Below, in pieces: positions 8,336 through 17,450 of a stretch of DNA of 64,000 nt; position 1 is the stretch's first letter; each line of letters opens with the position of its first letter. The position numbers and the translations under genes are program-made. Below the pieces are notes generated by a model. It saw only the letters and a program-made list of their open reading frames with translations. It was not told the origin of the DNA and made no database searches. Source of the DNA: Corallococcus soli (lineage in GTDB: Bacteria > Myxococcota > Myxococcia > Myxococcales > Myxococcaceae); NCBI RefSeq assembly GCF_014930455.1, contig NZ_JAAIYO010000006.1, positions 1 through 64,000 of the forward strand. Reading direction: 5' to 3'.

Positions 8336-9124
8336 ATGAGCGTGAAAGAGCGCAGGCAGAATGATCTGGAGCAGCCCGTGGTCTCCCAGCAGGCCATGGC
8401 ACAGCTCTTCCGTGGGGAGCTGAGCCGCTCCGACACGTGGCGCACGCGCCTGGACACCACCACCAACTGGGCGCTCACCACGACGGCGGCCGTCATCTCC
8501 TTCGGCTTCGCGACGCCGGAGAGCTCACACGTCACCTTCCTGGTGGGCATCTGGATGGTGGTGTCCTTCCTGCTCATCGAGGCGCGCCGCTACCGCTACT
8601 ACGACCTGTGGAACCGCCGGGTGCGCCTGCTGGAGGACGGCTGGTGGGCGCCGATGCTGCGGCGCGAGCCGGTGGATCCAGACGCCCTGCGGGAGCTGGC
8701 GGTGGAGATGTCCCGGCCGCAGATCCAACTGTCGCTGGGGTCGGCCATCGCCACGCGGCTCAACCGCGCGTATGGCCCCATCCTCATCGTCCTGTTGGTG
8801 ACGTGGTTCTTCAAGGTCTACAGCCACCCGCGACCGCCCCGCGACTTCGACGACTTCATGGAGCGGGCCCACGTGGCCTGGATCCCCGGGCCCATGGTGA
8901 TGGGGATCCTGTTGTTGATTACGTTGGCGGCGGCCTACTTCTTCATCGCGTCCTTCTTCATCCGGGCACCCCTGGGCGAGCTGCGCACGCGCCCCCGGGG
9001 CCGCCGCGCCGCGATGTGGGAGACCTTCTACCGGCCCTACGCCATCCAGCGGCGCAAGCGCCCGCGTCGCGCGGCGACCAGTCGCCCCACGCAGTCCCGC
9101 CCCTCGTCGCCTTTCGACCACTGA
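8336..9124 (+). CDS. DUF2270 integral membrane protein
   Basis: A 262-residue protein matching DUF2270, predicted integral membrane proteins of unknown function. After a charged N-terminus (LFRGELSRSDTWRTRLDTTTNWA) come two hydrophobic segments at about 44-82, then the family-typical RRYRYYDLWNRRVRLLEDGWWAP block, and further membrane segments at about 145-165 and 180-205. The C-terminal tail is strongly basic (QRRKRPRRAATSRPTQSRP), consistent with a cytoplasmic end. It starts 176 nt from the divergent sensor-kinase gene. No operon partner is visible. Confidence 0.85.
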   Translation: MSVKERRQNDLEQPVVSQQAMAQLFRGELSRSDTWRTRLDTTTNWALTTTAAVISFGFATPESSHVTFLVGIWMVVSFLLIEARRYRYYDLWNRRVRLLEDGWWAPMLRREPVDPDALRELAVEMSRPQIQLSLGSAIATRLNRAYGPILIVLLVTWFFKVYSHPRPPRDFDDFMERAHVAWIPGPMVMGILLLITLAAAYFFIASFFIRAPLGELRTRPRGRRAAMWETFYRPYAIQRRKRPRRAATSRPTQSRPSSPFDH

Positions 9125-9142
9125 GGGCCGGCCCACCGCGGC

Positions 9143-9757
9143 TCACTTCCACTGCTTCGCGATGTCTTCCTGGGTCGGCTCTGGCGGCCTGGGAGGGAAG
9201 TAGCGCGCCCGGTGGAGGCTCCAGTCCACGCGGAGCACCCGCTCCCCGAACTCCGCCACGCGGCCCTGGGCCCGCTCCACGGGCCAGGCGCGCTCACGCC
9301 CATCCGTCGTGACCTGGACGACCCGGCCGTCCTGGAAGGTGGCGCGGAGGATGAGCGGGTTGGAGCCACACCGCGAGCCCGACGCGGCGCCCTCCAGCTT
9401 CCGGCCATCCACGAACAGCAGGTCGTACTTCACGGCGTTGTACTTGTCGCCGTAGGACCAGGACCCCTTCTCGCAACGCACCACCACCTCGCGCAGCTCG
9501 CCCAGGAACGTCCGGGCGTTCGCGGCCGCCTCCGGAATCAGTCCGGGAGACCACATGGGATTCATCTGCCGCAGCTCTTCGTCCACGCTCGCGTTGAGCA
9601 GGTCCGCCAGCGTCGGACTGGGGATGTCACCCGGCAGCTCCGGCGGGTTGAGGATGGGGCGCAACAGGAAGAAGCCTCCCACGAGCACGAAGGCCGAAAG
9701 CCACATGCCCGCCAGCATCAGGCCAACCGGAAACCGCTTGCCGCTCATCTTCTTCAC
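9143..9757 (-). CDS. membrane-anchored protein of unknown function
   Basis: A 204-residue protein I do not recognise. Residues about 10-32 form one hydrophobic segment (VGLMLAGMWLSAFVLVGGFFLL) after a basic N-terminus, so it is either an anchor or an uncleaved signal. The rest is soluble with two Cys (VRCEKGS and SRCGSN) that could form a disulphide, and a Pro-rich C-terminus. The frame starts with GTG at 9757 and offers an ATG three codons later at 9748; neither has a clearly better ribosome-binding site. It is convergent with the DUF2270 gene (18 nt between stops) and divergent from the isocitrate dehydrogenase gene. Confidence 0.7.
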   Translation of the reverse strand: MKKMSGKRFPVGLMLAGMWLSAFVLVGGFFLLRPILNPPELPGDIPSPTLADLLNASVDEELRQMNPMWSPGLIPEAAANARTFLGELREVVVRCEKGSWSYGDKYNAVKYDLLFVDGRKLEGAASGSRCGSNPLILRATFQDGRVVQVTTDGRERAWPVERAQGRVAEFGERVLRVDWSLHRARYFPPRPPEPTQEDIAKQWK

Positions 9758-9924
9758 ACCCCGCCGCGAGAGCCAGGGCGCCAGCCTGCCACGGGCGGCC
9801 CTTCCCCCACACCCCGGACGGGCAGGGCCTGGGACACCCTGCGCTGATGGGGGCCATGTCCCTGGGTGAAACGTGGCTGTTTTCGTCCTTCCGGCCCCCC
9901 CGGAATTGTGGTGTGAACCGCCCC

Positions 9925-10932
9925 ATGGCGAATACGCGCACTGTGACGGTCATCAACGGCGACGGCATCGGTCCCGAGGTCTCGGCGGCCACCATTCGCG
10001 TCCTCGAAGCGCTCAAGGTCCCCCTGGAGTTCGAGTTCAAGGACGCCGGCGCGGAGGTCGTGGCCAAGTTCGGCACCAACCTGCCGCACGAAACGGTGGA
10101 AGCGGTCCTCAAGAGCGGCGTCGCCCTCAAGGGCCCCACCGGCACCGTCGTCGGCGGCGGCCTGCCGTCCGCGAACGTCGGCCTGCGCAAGCGGCTGGAC
10201 CTGTACTCGTCCCTGCGCCCGGTGAAGAGCGTCCCCAACGTCAAGACGCGCTACGAGAACGTCGACCTCGTCGTCGTGCGTGAGAACACCGAGGACCTGT
10301 ACGCCGGCCTGGAGCACATCGTCGTGCCGGGCGTCGTGGAGGCGCTGAAGATCATCACGGAGAAGGCGTCCACGCGCATCGCGCGCTTCGCCTTCGACTA
10401 CGCCCGGAAGAACGGCCGCAAGCGGGTGTCCGCCATCCACAAGGCGAACATCATGAAGCTGTCGGACGGCCTCTTCCTGGACTGCTGCCGCAAGGTCGGC
10501 CGCGAGTTCCCCGAAATCACGTACGACGAGGTCATCGTCGACAACCTCTGCATGCAGCTGGTGAAGGACCCGACCCGGTTCGACGTGATGGTGACGGAGA
10601 ACCTGTACGGCGACATCGTCAGCGACCTGTGCGCGGGGCTCGTCGGCGGCCTGGGCATGGTGCCGGGCGCCAACATCGGTGAGCGCACCGCCGTCTTCGA
10701 GGCCGTGCACGGCACCGCCCCGGACATCGCGGGCAAGGGCATCGCGAACCCCACCGCGCTGATGATGTCCGCGGTGATGATGCTGGAGTGGCTGGAGCTG
10801 AGGGACGAAGCCCGCCGCATGCAGGGCGCCATCCAGAAGGTCTACGGCGGCGACGCGAAGGTGCGCACCGGCGACCTGGGCGGCAGCGCCACCACGCGCG
10901 AGTTCACCGACGCCATCATCGCCGCGCTGTAG
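9925..10932 (+). CDS. icd: isocitrate dehydrogenase (NAD-dependent type)
   Basis: A 335-residue beta-decarboxylating dehydrogenase with the start of the family fold (TVTVINGDGIGPEV), substrate-binding LRKRLDLYSSLRPVKS, VVVRENTEDLYAGLEH, the catalytic Lys region (SAIHKANIMKLSDGLF), metal-binding Asp in ENLYGDIVSDL, and the cofactor loop AVHGTAPDIAGKGIANP. Asp-Ile after HGTAP, instead of the Lys-Tyr of NADP enzymes, indicates NAD preference. Length and the YAGLEH motif fit isocitrate dehydrogenase better than isopropylmalate dehydrogenase. It oxidatively decarboxylates isocitrate to 2-oxoglutarate in the TCA cycle. The ATG at 9925 is preferred over the upstream start at 9847 because it begins right at the conserved N-terminus. 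Followed by a hairpin terminator. Confidence 0.92.
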   Translation: MANTRTVTVINGDGIGPEVSAATIRVLEALKVPLEFEFKDAGAEVVAKFGTNLPHETVEAVLKSGVALKGPTGTVVGGGLPSANVGLRKRLDLYSSLRPVKSVPNVKTRYENVDLVVVRENTEDLYAGLEHIVVPGVVEALKIITEKASTRIARFAFDYARKNGRKRVSAIHKANIMKLSDGLFLDCCRKVGREFPEITYDEVIVDNLCMQLVKDPTRFDVMVTENLYGDIVSDLCAGLVGGLGMVPGANIGERTAVFEAVHGTAPDIAGKGIANPTALMMSAVMMLEWLELRDEARRMQGAIQKVYGGDAKVRTGDLGGSATTREFTDAIIAAL

Positions 10933-10946
10933 TCCGCGGCGGTCCC

Positions 10947-10969
10947 GGGGTGGAGCAGCCCTCCACCCC
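10947..10969. terminator. hairpin terminator between icd and the SUI1 gene
   Basis: A perfect 9-bp stem (GGGGTGGAG at 10947-10955 with CTCCACCCC at 10961-10969) and a 5-nt loop. It lies between the stops of the convergent icd (10932) and SUI1-like (10981) genes. A U-tract is lacking, so release may need Rho. Confidence 0.6.
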
Positions 10970-10980
10970 TGTCTGGCACT

Positions 10981-11361
10981 TCACCCGATGATGACCTTGC
11001 GGACGCCCCGCGCTTCCAGGAGCGCGGGGAGCCGTTCGCGCTGGTCGCCCTGCAACACCAGCGCGTCCTCCTCCACCACGCCGCCGCAGCCCAGGCCGCC
11101 CTTGAGCGCCTTGAGCCAGGTGTCGAGCTGGGCCGCGGGCAGCCCCAGCTGCTCCACCACGGTGACCTCCTTGCCACCCCGGCCCTTGCGCTCCATGCGC
11201 ACGACGGCGCGCGCGGGGCCCCTGGGTTCGGGCTTCGCCTTCGGCGCGGGCGGAGGCGGCCCCACGGGGAGCGCCTCCCGCTGCGCGGACAGGGCGGCGA
11301 AGGGGTTGTTGAAGGGCCCCGGGGACGCCGGGGCCTCGTCCTTCTTGTCGCGCTTGCCCAT
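10981..11361 (-). CDS. yciH: SUI1/eIF1-like translation factor (YciH family)
   Basis: A 126-residue protein. The N-terminal 50 residues are Pro/Ala-rich and probably disordered. The C-terminal about 75 residues form the SUI1 fold: VVRMERKGRGGKEVTVVEQL, then LKALKGGLGCGGVVEEDALVLQGD and a final RVRKVIIG-like strand. The basic KGRGGK loop and the GLGCGG segment are the family hallmarks. Eukaryotic eIF1 controls start-codon fidelity; bacterial YciH acts on initiation complexes, mostly under stress. It is the last gene of a minus-strand unit, starting 15 nt after the stop of the VKOR-DsbA fusion gene. Confidence 0.9.
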   Translation of the reverse strand: MGKRDKKDEAPASPGPFNNPFAALSAQREALPVGPPPPAPKAKPEPRGPARAVVRMERKGRGGKEVTVVEQLGLPAAQLDTWLKALKGGLGCGGVVEEDALVLQGDQRERLPALLEARGVRKVIIG

Positions 11362-11376
11362 GGCGTGCGGTGACTC

Positions 11377-12771
11377 CTACGGGTGGGCGTGGCCCTCGTG
11401 ACCGCTCTGCGCGGACGGCGCGCGCGGGGGCGGCAGCGTGATGAAGGGGGCGGCGTTGGCGTCCCCATTGGCCAGCACCAGCGAATAGATGAGCGGCGCG
11501 GACGGCGGCACCATCCGGCCGTTCAACAGCACCAGCGGCGTGCCCCGGATGTCGAACTTCATGGCGTACTCGACGTCCTGGCGCAGCTTGCCCAGCGTCC
11601 GGGGGTCGCTCATGCACGCCTCCAACTGCGGGCGCGCCACGGAGCCGGACGTGGCGATCTCCATCACCTTGTCCGTGCTCAAGAAGGCCTGGGCGGCGAA
11701 CAGCCGCTCGCGCAGCTTCCAGAAGTCCTTCGCGCCCTCCAGGCACACCTGCGCCTTGGCGGCCTCACACCGCACGCTGGGCGCGTCCGGGCCCCGGCGC
11801 GGGATGGCCGGGTTGCACGCGCCATCCAGCGGGAAGTGGCGGGCCTCCACGGACAGCTTGCCCTCGGGCGAGGCGCGCTTGATGTACGCCAGCTCCTCCA
11901 CCAGCGTCTTGCAGTGGGGGCACTTGCTGTCGGTCCACTCCACCACCTTCACGGGCGCGTCCTCCGGACCGTAGATGTGGCGCGCGGGGTAGGCGGCGGG
12001 CTGCGGCGTTCCGGCCCGGTACACCGCGAGCGCGTTGGACAGGGACTGCTTCTGCTCCTGGGGCAGGCTCGCCAGGTAGGCCTCCAGCGTCGGCGGCGTC
12101 ACGGGCGGGGGCTCCACCTCGTCCCCGTAGGTGACCTTCTCCGGGGCCGCCGAGCCCGGCACGAAGGCGCCGGCCTTCTGCGCATGCGGGGTGGCGCGGC
12201 CGGGCATCTGCATGGCGACGAAGGCGACGGCGGAGATGCCCACCGTCCACTTGAGCGCATCACCCCACTCGCCCGCCTGGGGCATCAGGGGACCGGGGAG
12301 GCCTCGCCAGGCGACGCCCGCGAAGGCGAGCACCAGCGCATAGGTGCCCATGCACGTGGGGCACATCACGCCCACCTGGGCGCTGACGGCCGCGAAGACG
12401 ATGACGGAGACGATGCCCGCGACGGCCAGCAGGCGCAGGCCGTTGGTGGCCGGGCGCACGGAGCGCTTCGCCTTCGCCCACGCGAGGTACAGCGCGCAGA
12501 GGCCCACCGCGGCGAGCCCCCACACGAGCCCCAGGCCGGCGATGGGGATGCCGAGCGTGTCGTGCACGGCGCTGGCGAAGTCCGAGTTCCAGACGGTCTC
12601 GCAGTTGACCTGCTCGCTGATGCCGCAGCTGGTGGATCCGCCCGCGCGCAGCGTGAGCAGCTCCATCCACTGGTAGATGGCGAGCCCGCTGGTGAGGATG
12701 CCCAGGACCAGCAGCGCCAGGGCGCCACGGGTGGGGACGGGGGCGGCCGGGGTCGAGGCCTTCTTGCTCAT
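11377..12771 (-). CDS. vitamin K epoxide reductase / DsbA-type thioredoxin fusion protein
   Basis: A 464-residue disulphide-forming enzyme. The N-terminal half is a VKOR-type four- to five-helix membrane domain (helices at about 15-37, 75-98, 112-132, 138-156 and 172-190). It has the loop cysteine pair C49/C57 (SCGISEQVNC) and the quinone-side active site CPTC at 137-140. After a Pro-rich linker comes a periplasmic DsbA-like thioredoxin domain with CPHC at 284-287 and the cis-Pro loop IRGTPLVLLNG near 430. VKOR reoxidises the DsbA partner with membrane quinone, so the fusion should be a self-contained protein-disulphide oxidase. The C-terminus is His/Pro-rich. Its ATG overlaps the stop of the cupin gene by 4 nt. 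Confidence 0.92.
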   Translation of the reverse strand: MSKKASTPAAPVPTRGALALLVLGILTSGLAIYQWMELLTLRAGGSTSCGISEQVNCETVWNSDFASAVHDTLGIPIAGLGLVWGLAAVGLCALYLAWAKAKRSVRPATNGLRLLAVAGIVSVIVFAAVSAQVGVMCPTCMGTYALVLAFAGVAWRGLPGPLMPQAGEWGDALKWTVGISAVAFVAMQMPGRATPHAQKAGAFVPGSAAPEKVTYGDEVEPPPVTPPTLEAYLASLPQEQKQSLSNALAVYRAGTPQPAAYPARHIYGPEDAPVKVVEWTDSKCPHCKTLVEELAYIKRASPEGKLSVEARHFPLDGACNPAIPRRGPDAPSVRCEAAKAQVCLEGAKDFWKLRERLFAAQAFLSTDKVMEIATSGSVARPQLEACMSDPRTLGKLRQDVEYAMKFDIRGTPLVLLNGRMVPPSAPLIYSLVLANGDANAAPFITLPPPRAPSAQSGHEGHAHP

Positions 12772-13094
12772 GCGTGCTCCGGAGGCGGGGTCATCAGGAC
12801 GAGGAGGCGGGCGTTGTCCGGGCCGTCGTTGACGACGCCGTGTTCGGAGCCCGCGGGGGCGAAAAGGGTGGAACCGGGGCCGTGCGTCGCTTCCTCATCG
12901 CCGATGCGGAAGCGGCAGCTTCCGTCCAACACGACGTACACCTTGTCGGACGTGGCATGCCGGTGGGGCTTCTGCGCCTGGCCCGGGGCCAGACAGTAGA
13001 CGTCGAGGAAGAAGCGACCGGACTGGAAGACGGTGTGCTTCTGGAGCTTCTCCAGGGAGAACCCCTGGAAGGCCGCAAGCTGCTTCACATCCAT
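12768..13094 (-). CDS. small cupin-domain protein
   Basis: A 108-residue single-domain cupin. Cupin motif 1 is seen in QKPHRHATSDKVYVVLDGSCRF (two His plus a Lys/Glu position) and motif 2 in GSTLFAPAGSEHGVVNDG with the last metal-binding His. Small cupins of this type bind a divalent metal and act as sensors, isomerases or dioxygenases; the substrate here is unknown. It is the first gene of the minus-strand unit with the VKOR-DsbA and SUI1 genes, overlapping the former by 4 nt. Its start is 38 nt from that of the divergent ygfZ gene. Confidence 0.85.
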   Translation of the reverse strand: MDVKQLAAFQGFSLEKLQKHTVFQSGRFFLDVYCLAPGQAQKPHRHATSDKVYVVLDGSCRFRIGDEEATHGPGSTLFAPAGSEHGVVNDGPDNARLLVLMTPPPEHA

Positions 13095-13132
13095 CGTGGC
13101 AATCGCTCCTTCGCCTCTATATAGCGACGGGC
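13095..13132. promoter_or_regulatory. compact divergent promoter region
   Basis: Only 38 nt separate the ATG of the cupin gene (minus) from the ATG of ygfZ (plus). The middle holds CTCTATATAG, the most AT-rich spot nearby and almost palindromic, so it could give a -10 element on both strands. A GGAG on the minus strand (in AAGGAGCG) can serve as ribosome-binding site for the cupin gene. With so little room, at least one leader must be very short or a promoter must lie inside a coding region. Confidence 0.45.
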
Positions 13133-14209
13133 ATGGAACCGCTGTCGCTGCATTTTGTTCACGAGCAAGTGGGTGCCCGCTTCATTTCGGTGGGCGGCCG
13201 TGAAGTGGTGGCCGGGTATGGAGACGTGGGCACGGAGTATGGCGCGGCCCGTGACGCCGTGGCACTCCACGATGCGTCCTACCGCGAAATCCTCCGGATA
13301 ACGGGGGAGGATCGCGCCTCCTTCCTCCACGGCATGGTCACCCAGGAGGTGAAGAACCTCCCGGTGGGCTCGGCCGCCTATGCCGCCTTCATCACGGTGA
13401 AGGGCGCCATGGTGGGCGACGCGCGCATCCTCAAGCGGGAGGGCGACCTGCTCCTGGACGTGGAGCCCGGCCTGGGCGCCAAGGTGCGGGAGTTCCTGGA
13501 CAAGTACCTCATCTCCGAGGACGCGGAGCTGCACGACGGCACCCCGGAGTCCGGCTGGCTGCGGCTGCTCGGCCCCCGGACGGCCCAGGTGCTGGCGGCT
13601 GTCCTGGGCCGCCCCTTCGAGGGCCTGGCGGCGCAGGCCAGTCAGCCCGCGGTGCTGGCCGGCCAGGATGTGTGGCTCCTGGGGACGGCGCTGCCAGGCG
13701 GGGTAGCCGGCGTGGACGTGCTGGTGCCGCGCGCGGGGCTGGAGGCGGTGTGGACAGCGCTCGCACAGGCGGGCGCGGCGCACGGGCTGAAGCCGCTGGG
13801 GTTCGACGCGCTGGAGCTGCTGCGGGTGGAAGCCGGGGTGCCGCGCTACGGGCAGGACATGGTGGACACCACCATTCCGCTGGAGGCGAACCTCACGCAC
13901 GCCATCTCCTACAACAAGGGTTGCTACATCGGGCAGGAGGTCATCGCCCGGGCCACCTTCCGCGGCCGGATGAACCGCCAGCTCGCGGGCCTGCTCCTGG
14001 GGGAGACGGACGTGGCGCCCGGCACGGAGCTGCGCCGGGGTGAGAAGAAGGTGGGCTGGGTCACGAGCGTGGTGCGCTCGCCGGTGAAGGGCCAGCGCGT
14101 GGCGCTGGGCTACGTGCACCGTGAGTCGCTGGAGCCGGGCACGGAGCTGACGCTCGCGGACGGGGCTGGCACCGTCACGGTGGCTGCCCTGCCCTTCACC
14201 GCCGGGTAG
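13133..14209 (+). CDS. ygfZ: YgfZ/GcvT-like folate-binding protein
   Basis: A 358-residue protein of the YgfZ branch of the aminomethyltransferase fold. The diagnostic motif KGCYIGQE occurs at about 260-268, with the conserved Cys. The N-terminal part (YGAARDAVALHDASYREILRITGEDRASFLHGMVTQEV) and the C-terminal GYVHRE/LADG segments are typical. YgfZ proteins bind tetrahydrofolate and help in repair or assembly of certain iron-sulphur enzymes such as MiaB. The length is near the family norm. There is no clear Shine-Dalgarno sequence. It is divergent from the cupin gene and followed by a lipoprotein gene 49 nt downstream. Confidence 0.92.
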   Translation: MEPLSLHFVHEQVGARFISVGGREVVAGYGDVGTEYGAARDAVALHDASYREILRITGEDRASFLHGMVTQEVKNLPVGSAAYAAFITVKGAMVGDARILKREGDLLLDVEPGLGAKVREFLDKYLISEDAELHDGTPESGWLRLLGPRTAQVLAAVLGRPFEGLAAQASQPAVLAGQDVWLLGTALPGGVAGVDVLVPRAGLEAVWTALAQAGAAHGLKPLGFDALELLRVEAGVPRYGQDMVDTTIPLEANLTHAISYNKGCYIGQEVIARATFRGRMNRQLAGLLLGETDVAPGTELRRGEKKVGWVTSVVRSPVKGQRVALGYVHRESLEPGTELTLADGAGTVTVAALPFTAG

Positions 14210-14258
14210 GATGGCCCCCGGCCGCGCTGGCCATGGCGTGGCACCGGGGGAGTCCATC

Positions 14259-14729
14259 ATGCGGAATGGAGCAATGGGTCGTGTCCTGGCGCTCGTGGGG
14301 ATGTCCCTGCTGGGCGTCGCGTGCTCGGATCCCGACGTCTGCAACCACGACTACGACTCCGTCACCTACGCGGTCACGGAGAACACGTGCGGACCTTCCG
14401 CCACGGGCACGCTGCGGGTGTTCTCCGAAGAGGACTCCTGTGAGGCCTTCGCGGAGATGGACGAGGGCCTGGGCCTTCCCACCGACGTCAATCCCCGCAT
14501 GCCCAGCAGCCGCCTCTCCTCCGGGGAGAGCCACCTGGCCCGCGAGCTCTGGGGTCTGATCTACAGCCGCTTCGACTCAGATGGAGGAGAGGTGCGTCCC
14601 TACCTCAGTCGGAACTGCAACTTCACGGACAGTGCCCCGCCGGGGCGGAAGCTCCTCTGCCGGGACATCGTGGACACGAACCCCCAGGCGCCGCAGCCCG
14701 AGTGCACCGCCGTGCTGACCCGGCAATGA
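14259..14729 (+). CDS. small Cys-containing lipoprotein, unknown function
   Basis: A 156-residue protein starting at the ATG of MRNGAMGRV, with GGGGGAG about 8 nt upstream. The signal peptide has a lipobox LLGVAC with lipidated Cys near residue 22. The mature protein has several Cys (VCNH, NTCGPS, DSCEAF, RNCNF, LLCRD, ECTAV) spaced for disulphides, and no recognisable domain. I do not recognise the family. The frame is open upstream to 14211, overlapping no gene, but that part lacks signal-peptide character. Confidence 0.72.
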   Translation: MRNGAMGRVLALVGMSLLGVACSDPDVCNHDYDSVTYAVTENTCGPSATGTLRVFSEEDSCEAFAEMDEGLGLPTDVNPRMPSSRLSSGESHLARELWGLIYSRFDSDGGEVRPYLSRNCNFTDSAPPGRKLLCRDIVDTNPQAPQPECTAVLTRQ

Positions 14730-14765
14730 AGCCAGACGTCCGCATGGCCTCCACCGAGGAGCGCG

Positions 14766-14930
14766 TCAGCCCCGTCTGCCGCGTGTCTCCAGGTGGTGCC
14801 AGAGCCCAGCCGCCAGGGCCCCAGCCGCCATGCAGATCGCAGTCACAATCCCCGCGCTGCCGACCACCTGGCCGAACGCAATCCCCAACACCAATCCGCC
14901 GAGTATTCCCCAGACAATCCTGGCTTCCAT
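14766..14930 (-). CDS. small glycine-rich membrane protein (54 residues)
   Basis: A short frame on the minus strand. The ATG (complement 14928-14930) is preceded by AAAGGGA at suitable spacing and the frame ends with TGA at 14766-14768. The product has two hydrophobic segments rich in Gly and Ala (IVWGILGGLVLGIAFG and GIVTAICMAAGALAAGLW), separated by QVVGSA, and a basic tail (ETRGRRG). It resembles in style the 79-residue Gly-rich membrane protein encoded just upstream on the same strand, so the two may be related or work together. Function unknown; the ribosome-binding site and amphipathic composition make it more than a chance frame. Confidence 0.6.
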   Translation of the reverse strand: MEARIVWGILGGLVLGIAFGQVVGSAGIVTAICMAAGALAAGLWHHLETRGRRG

Positions 14931-15236
14931 GCTGAATCCCTTTCATGCGAGGGGGAGCGCTCACGCTTCACCGGAAGGGGGCCATGGGGAATTCGAGGTT
15001 GGAGACCTTCGCGCCCCCGCGTCGCCGTTCGACGGCGAGCGCGCGCAGGACGCTGAGCCTGATTCCACAGGGATGCCCGGTCATCTCGTCCGCTCCATGG
15101 GTTGGCGCTGTCCGGCCATAGGCAGCCAACTCAAGCTAGGCGCTGAGACGAAGACGGACACCTCCCCATGCCGCTCGGGCGACCGCTCCTCCCGAAGGAT
15201 GGGAAGCCTTCGGGGGGTGGCGTCTCGGGTAGGCCC
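14931..15236. other. 306-bp intergenic region between two small membrane-protein genes
   Basis: I find no convincing gene on either strand here. It holds the ribosome-binding site of the 54-residue gene and a hairpin at 15191-15214. Composition is slightly less GC-rich than the coding DNA around it, so it may contain the promoter of the 54-residue gene. Confidence 0.5.
15191..15214 (-). terminator. hairpin downstream of the 79-residue membrane-protein gene
   Basis: A perfect 8-bp stem (CCCGAAGG / CCTTCGGG) with an 8-nt loop, 22 nt past the stop codon at 15237 on the minus strand. It lacks a U-tract, so it is only a candidate terminator. Confidence 0.4.
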
Positions 15237-15476
15237 CTAACGTTTCGGCCCGGGGGTCCCACGAAACAGGCTCAGCAGCTGACGGGCCCCCCGCGTCACC
15301 AGGCCGAACAGCAGCGCCAGGGCAAGCAGCAGGGCAGGTAAGGCGAGTGCGCCCAGCACGGCGCCCGCCAGCAAGCCGGCCACGCCCCACCCGATTCCCG
15401 ACATGAAGCCCACCACCCCGCCCGCCACGCTCCCCAGCACCGCGCCCGCAAGGATGATGGGTTCAATGAGGTTCAT
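15237..15476 (-). CDS. small glycine-rich membrane protein (79 residues)
   Basis: The protein consists largely of hydrophobic Gly/Ala-rich sequence (IILAGAVLGSVAGGVVGFMSGIGWGVAGLLAGAVLG, then ALPALLLALALLFGLV) and ends in a basic tail (LFRGTPGPKR). Two or three membrane segments with small-residue motifs are expected. No family is recognised. The ATG at 15476 has no strong ribosome-binding site (GTGACCCCGTGAC precedes it). Upstream lie about 115 nt to the stop of hppD, which is on the same strand, so transcription could also come from the tyrosine-degradation operon. Confidence 0.65.
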   Translation of the reverse strand: MNLIEPIILAGAVLGSVAGGVVGFMSGIGWGVAGLLAGAVLGALALPALLLALALLFGLVTRGARQLLSLFRGTPGPKR

Positions 15477-15591
15477 GTCACGGGGTCACGAGCGGCCTGG
15501 GCAGCCCAGGCCCACCAAACACAGCAGCAACAGGAAGCGCCAGGGTGGCCAGGAACCGAATCCCTGGCCACGCCTGTCCCGGCCCCGGGCC

Positions 15592-16755
<1,164 letters not shown>

Positions 16756-16790
16756 GTCGCTGACTCCTCGTGATGAGAAAGATGTGGGGA

Positions 16791-17450
16791 CTACGCCGGC
16801 TGCGCGTCGGGCTGCCGGTCCGGCTGCGCCGCCTGGAAGGCGGGAAGTTCGTTGCACGCCGCTTCAATGCGCAGCAGCGTGGGGTACGGCGTCAGGTCTA
16901 CACCCAAGCGGCGGGCCCCGTAGAGCTGGGGCACGAGCAGGATGTCCGCGAACGACACCGCGTCCCCCACACAATAACGCCCCACCGTGGCCTGCACCGC
17001 TGTCTCCAGGGCCGTCAGCCCGTGCGCGTTCCAGTGCGCGCCCCAGGCCTTCTCGTCCCCCTTCAACACGTCCCTGACGCGCAGCACCACCGACGTGTTC
17101 TGCAAGGGCTGGATGCCGGCATTCACCATCTCCGCCAGCATCCGCGTCCGCGCCCGGAGGTACGCCTCCGAGGGCAGCAGGGCAGGCGAGCCCCCGCGCT
17201 CCTCCAGGTACTCCAGGATGGCCATGGACTCCGACAGCCGGCGCTCCTGGCCGCCGTCGTCCGTCCACTCCAGCGTGGGCACGCGCCCCATCGGGTTGAC
17301 GGCCCGGTAGGCGGGCTGGTGCTGCTGGCCGCCGTCCTTCACCAGGTGCACCGGCAGGGACTCGAAGGGGATGCCCTTGAGGTTCAGCGCGATCCGCACG
17401 CGCCAGGACGCGGACGAGCGCCAGTAGCCGTGGAGGCGCACCTGCTTCAT
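16791..17450 (-). CDS. maiA: maleylacetoacetate isomerase (zeta-class glutathione transferase)
   Basis: A 219-residue glutathione-transferase fold protein. The N-terminal thioredoxin domain starts with LHGYWRSSASWRVRIALNLKGIPFE and has the cis-Pro segment MGRVPTLEW and the glutathione-binding LSESMAILEYLEE. The helical C-terminal domain contains YCVGDAVSFADILLVPQLY. It isomerises maleylacetoacetate to fumarylacetoacetate using glutathione. The active-site motif, usually SSCSWRVR, reads SSASWRVR, so the conserved Cys is Ala. Its ATG overlaps the stop of the fumarylacetoacetase gene by 4 nt, giving tight coupling. The C-terminus is Gln/Pro/Asp-rich. Confidence 0.92.
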   Translation of the reverse strand: MKQVRLHGYWRSSASWRVRIALNLKGIPFESLPVHLVKDGGQQHQPAYRAVNPMGRVPTLEWTDDGGQERRLSESMAILEYLEERGGSPALLPSEAYLRARTRMLAEMVNAGIQPLQNTSVVLRVRDVLKGDEKAWGAHWNAHGLTALETAVQATVGRYCVGDAVSFADILLVPQLYGARRLGVDLTPYPTLLRIEAACNELPAFQAAQPDRQPDAQPA

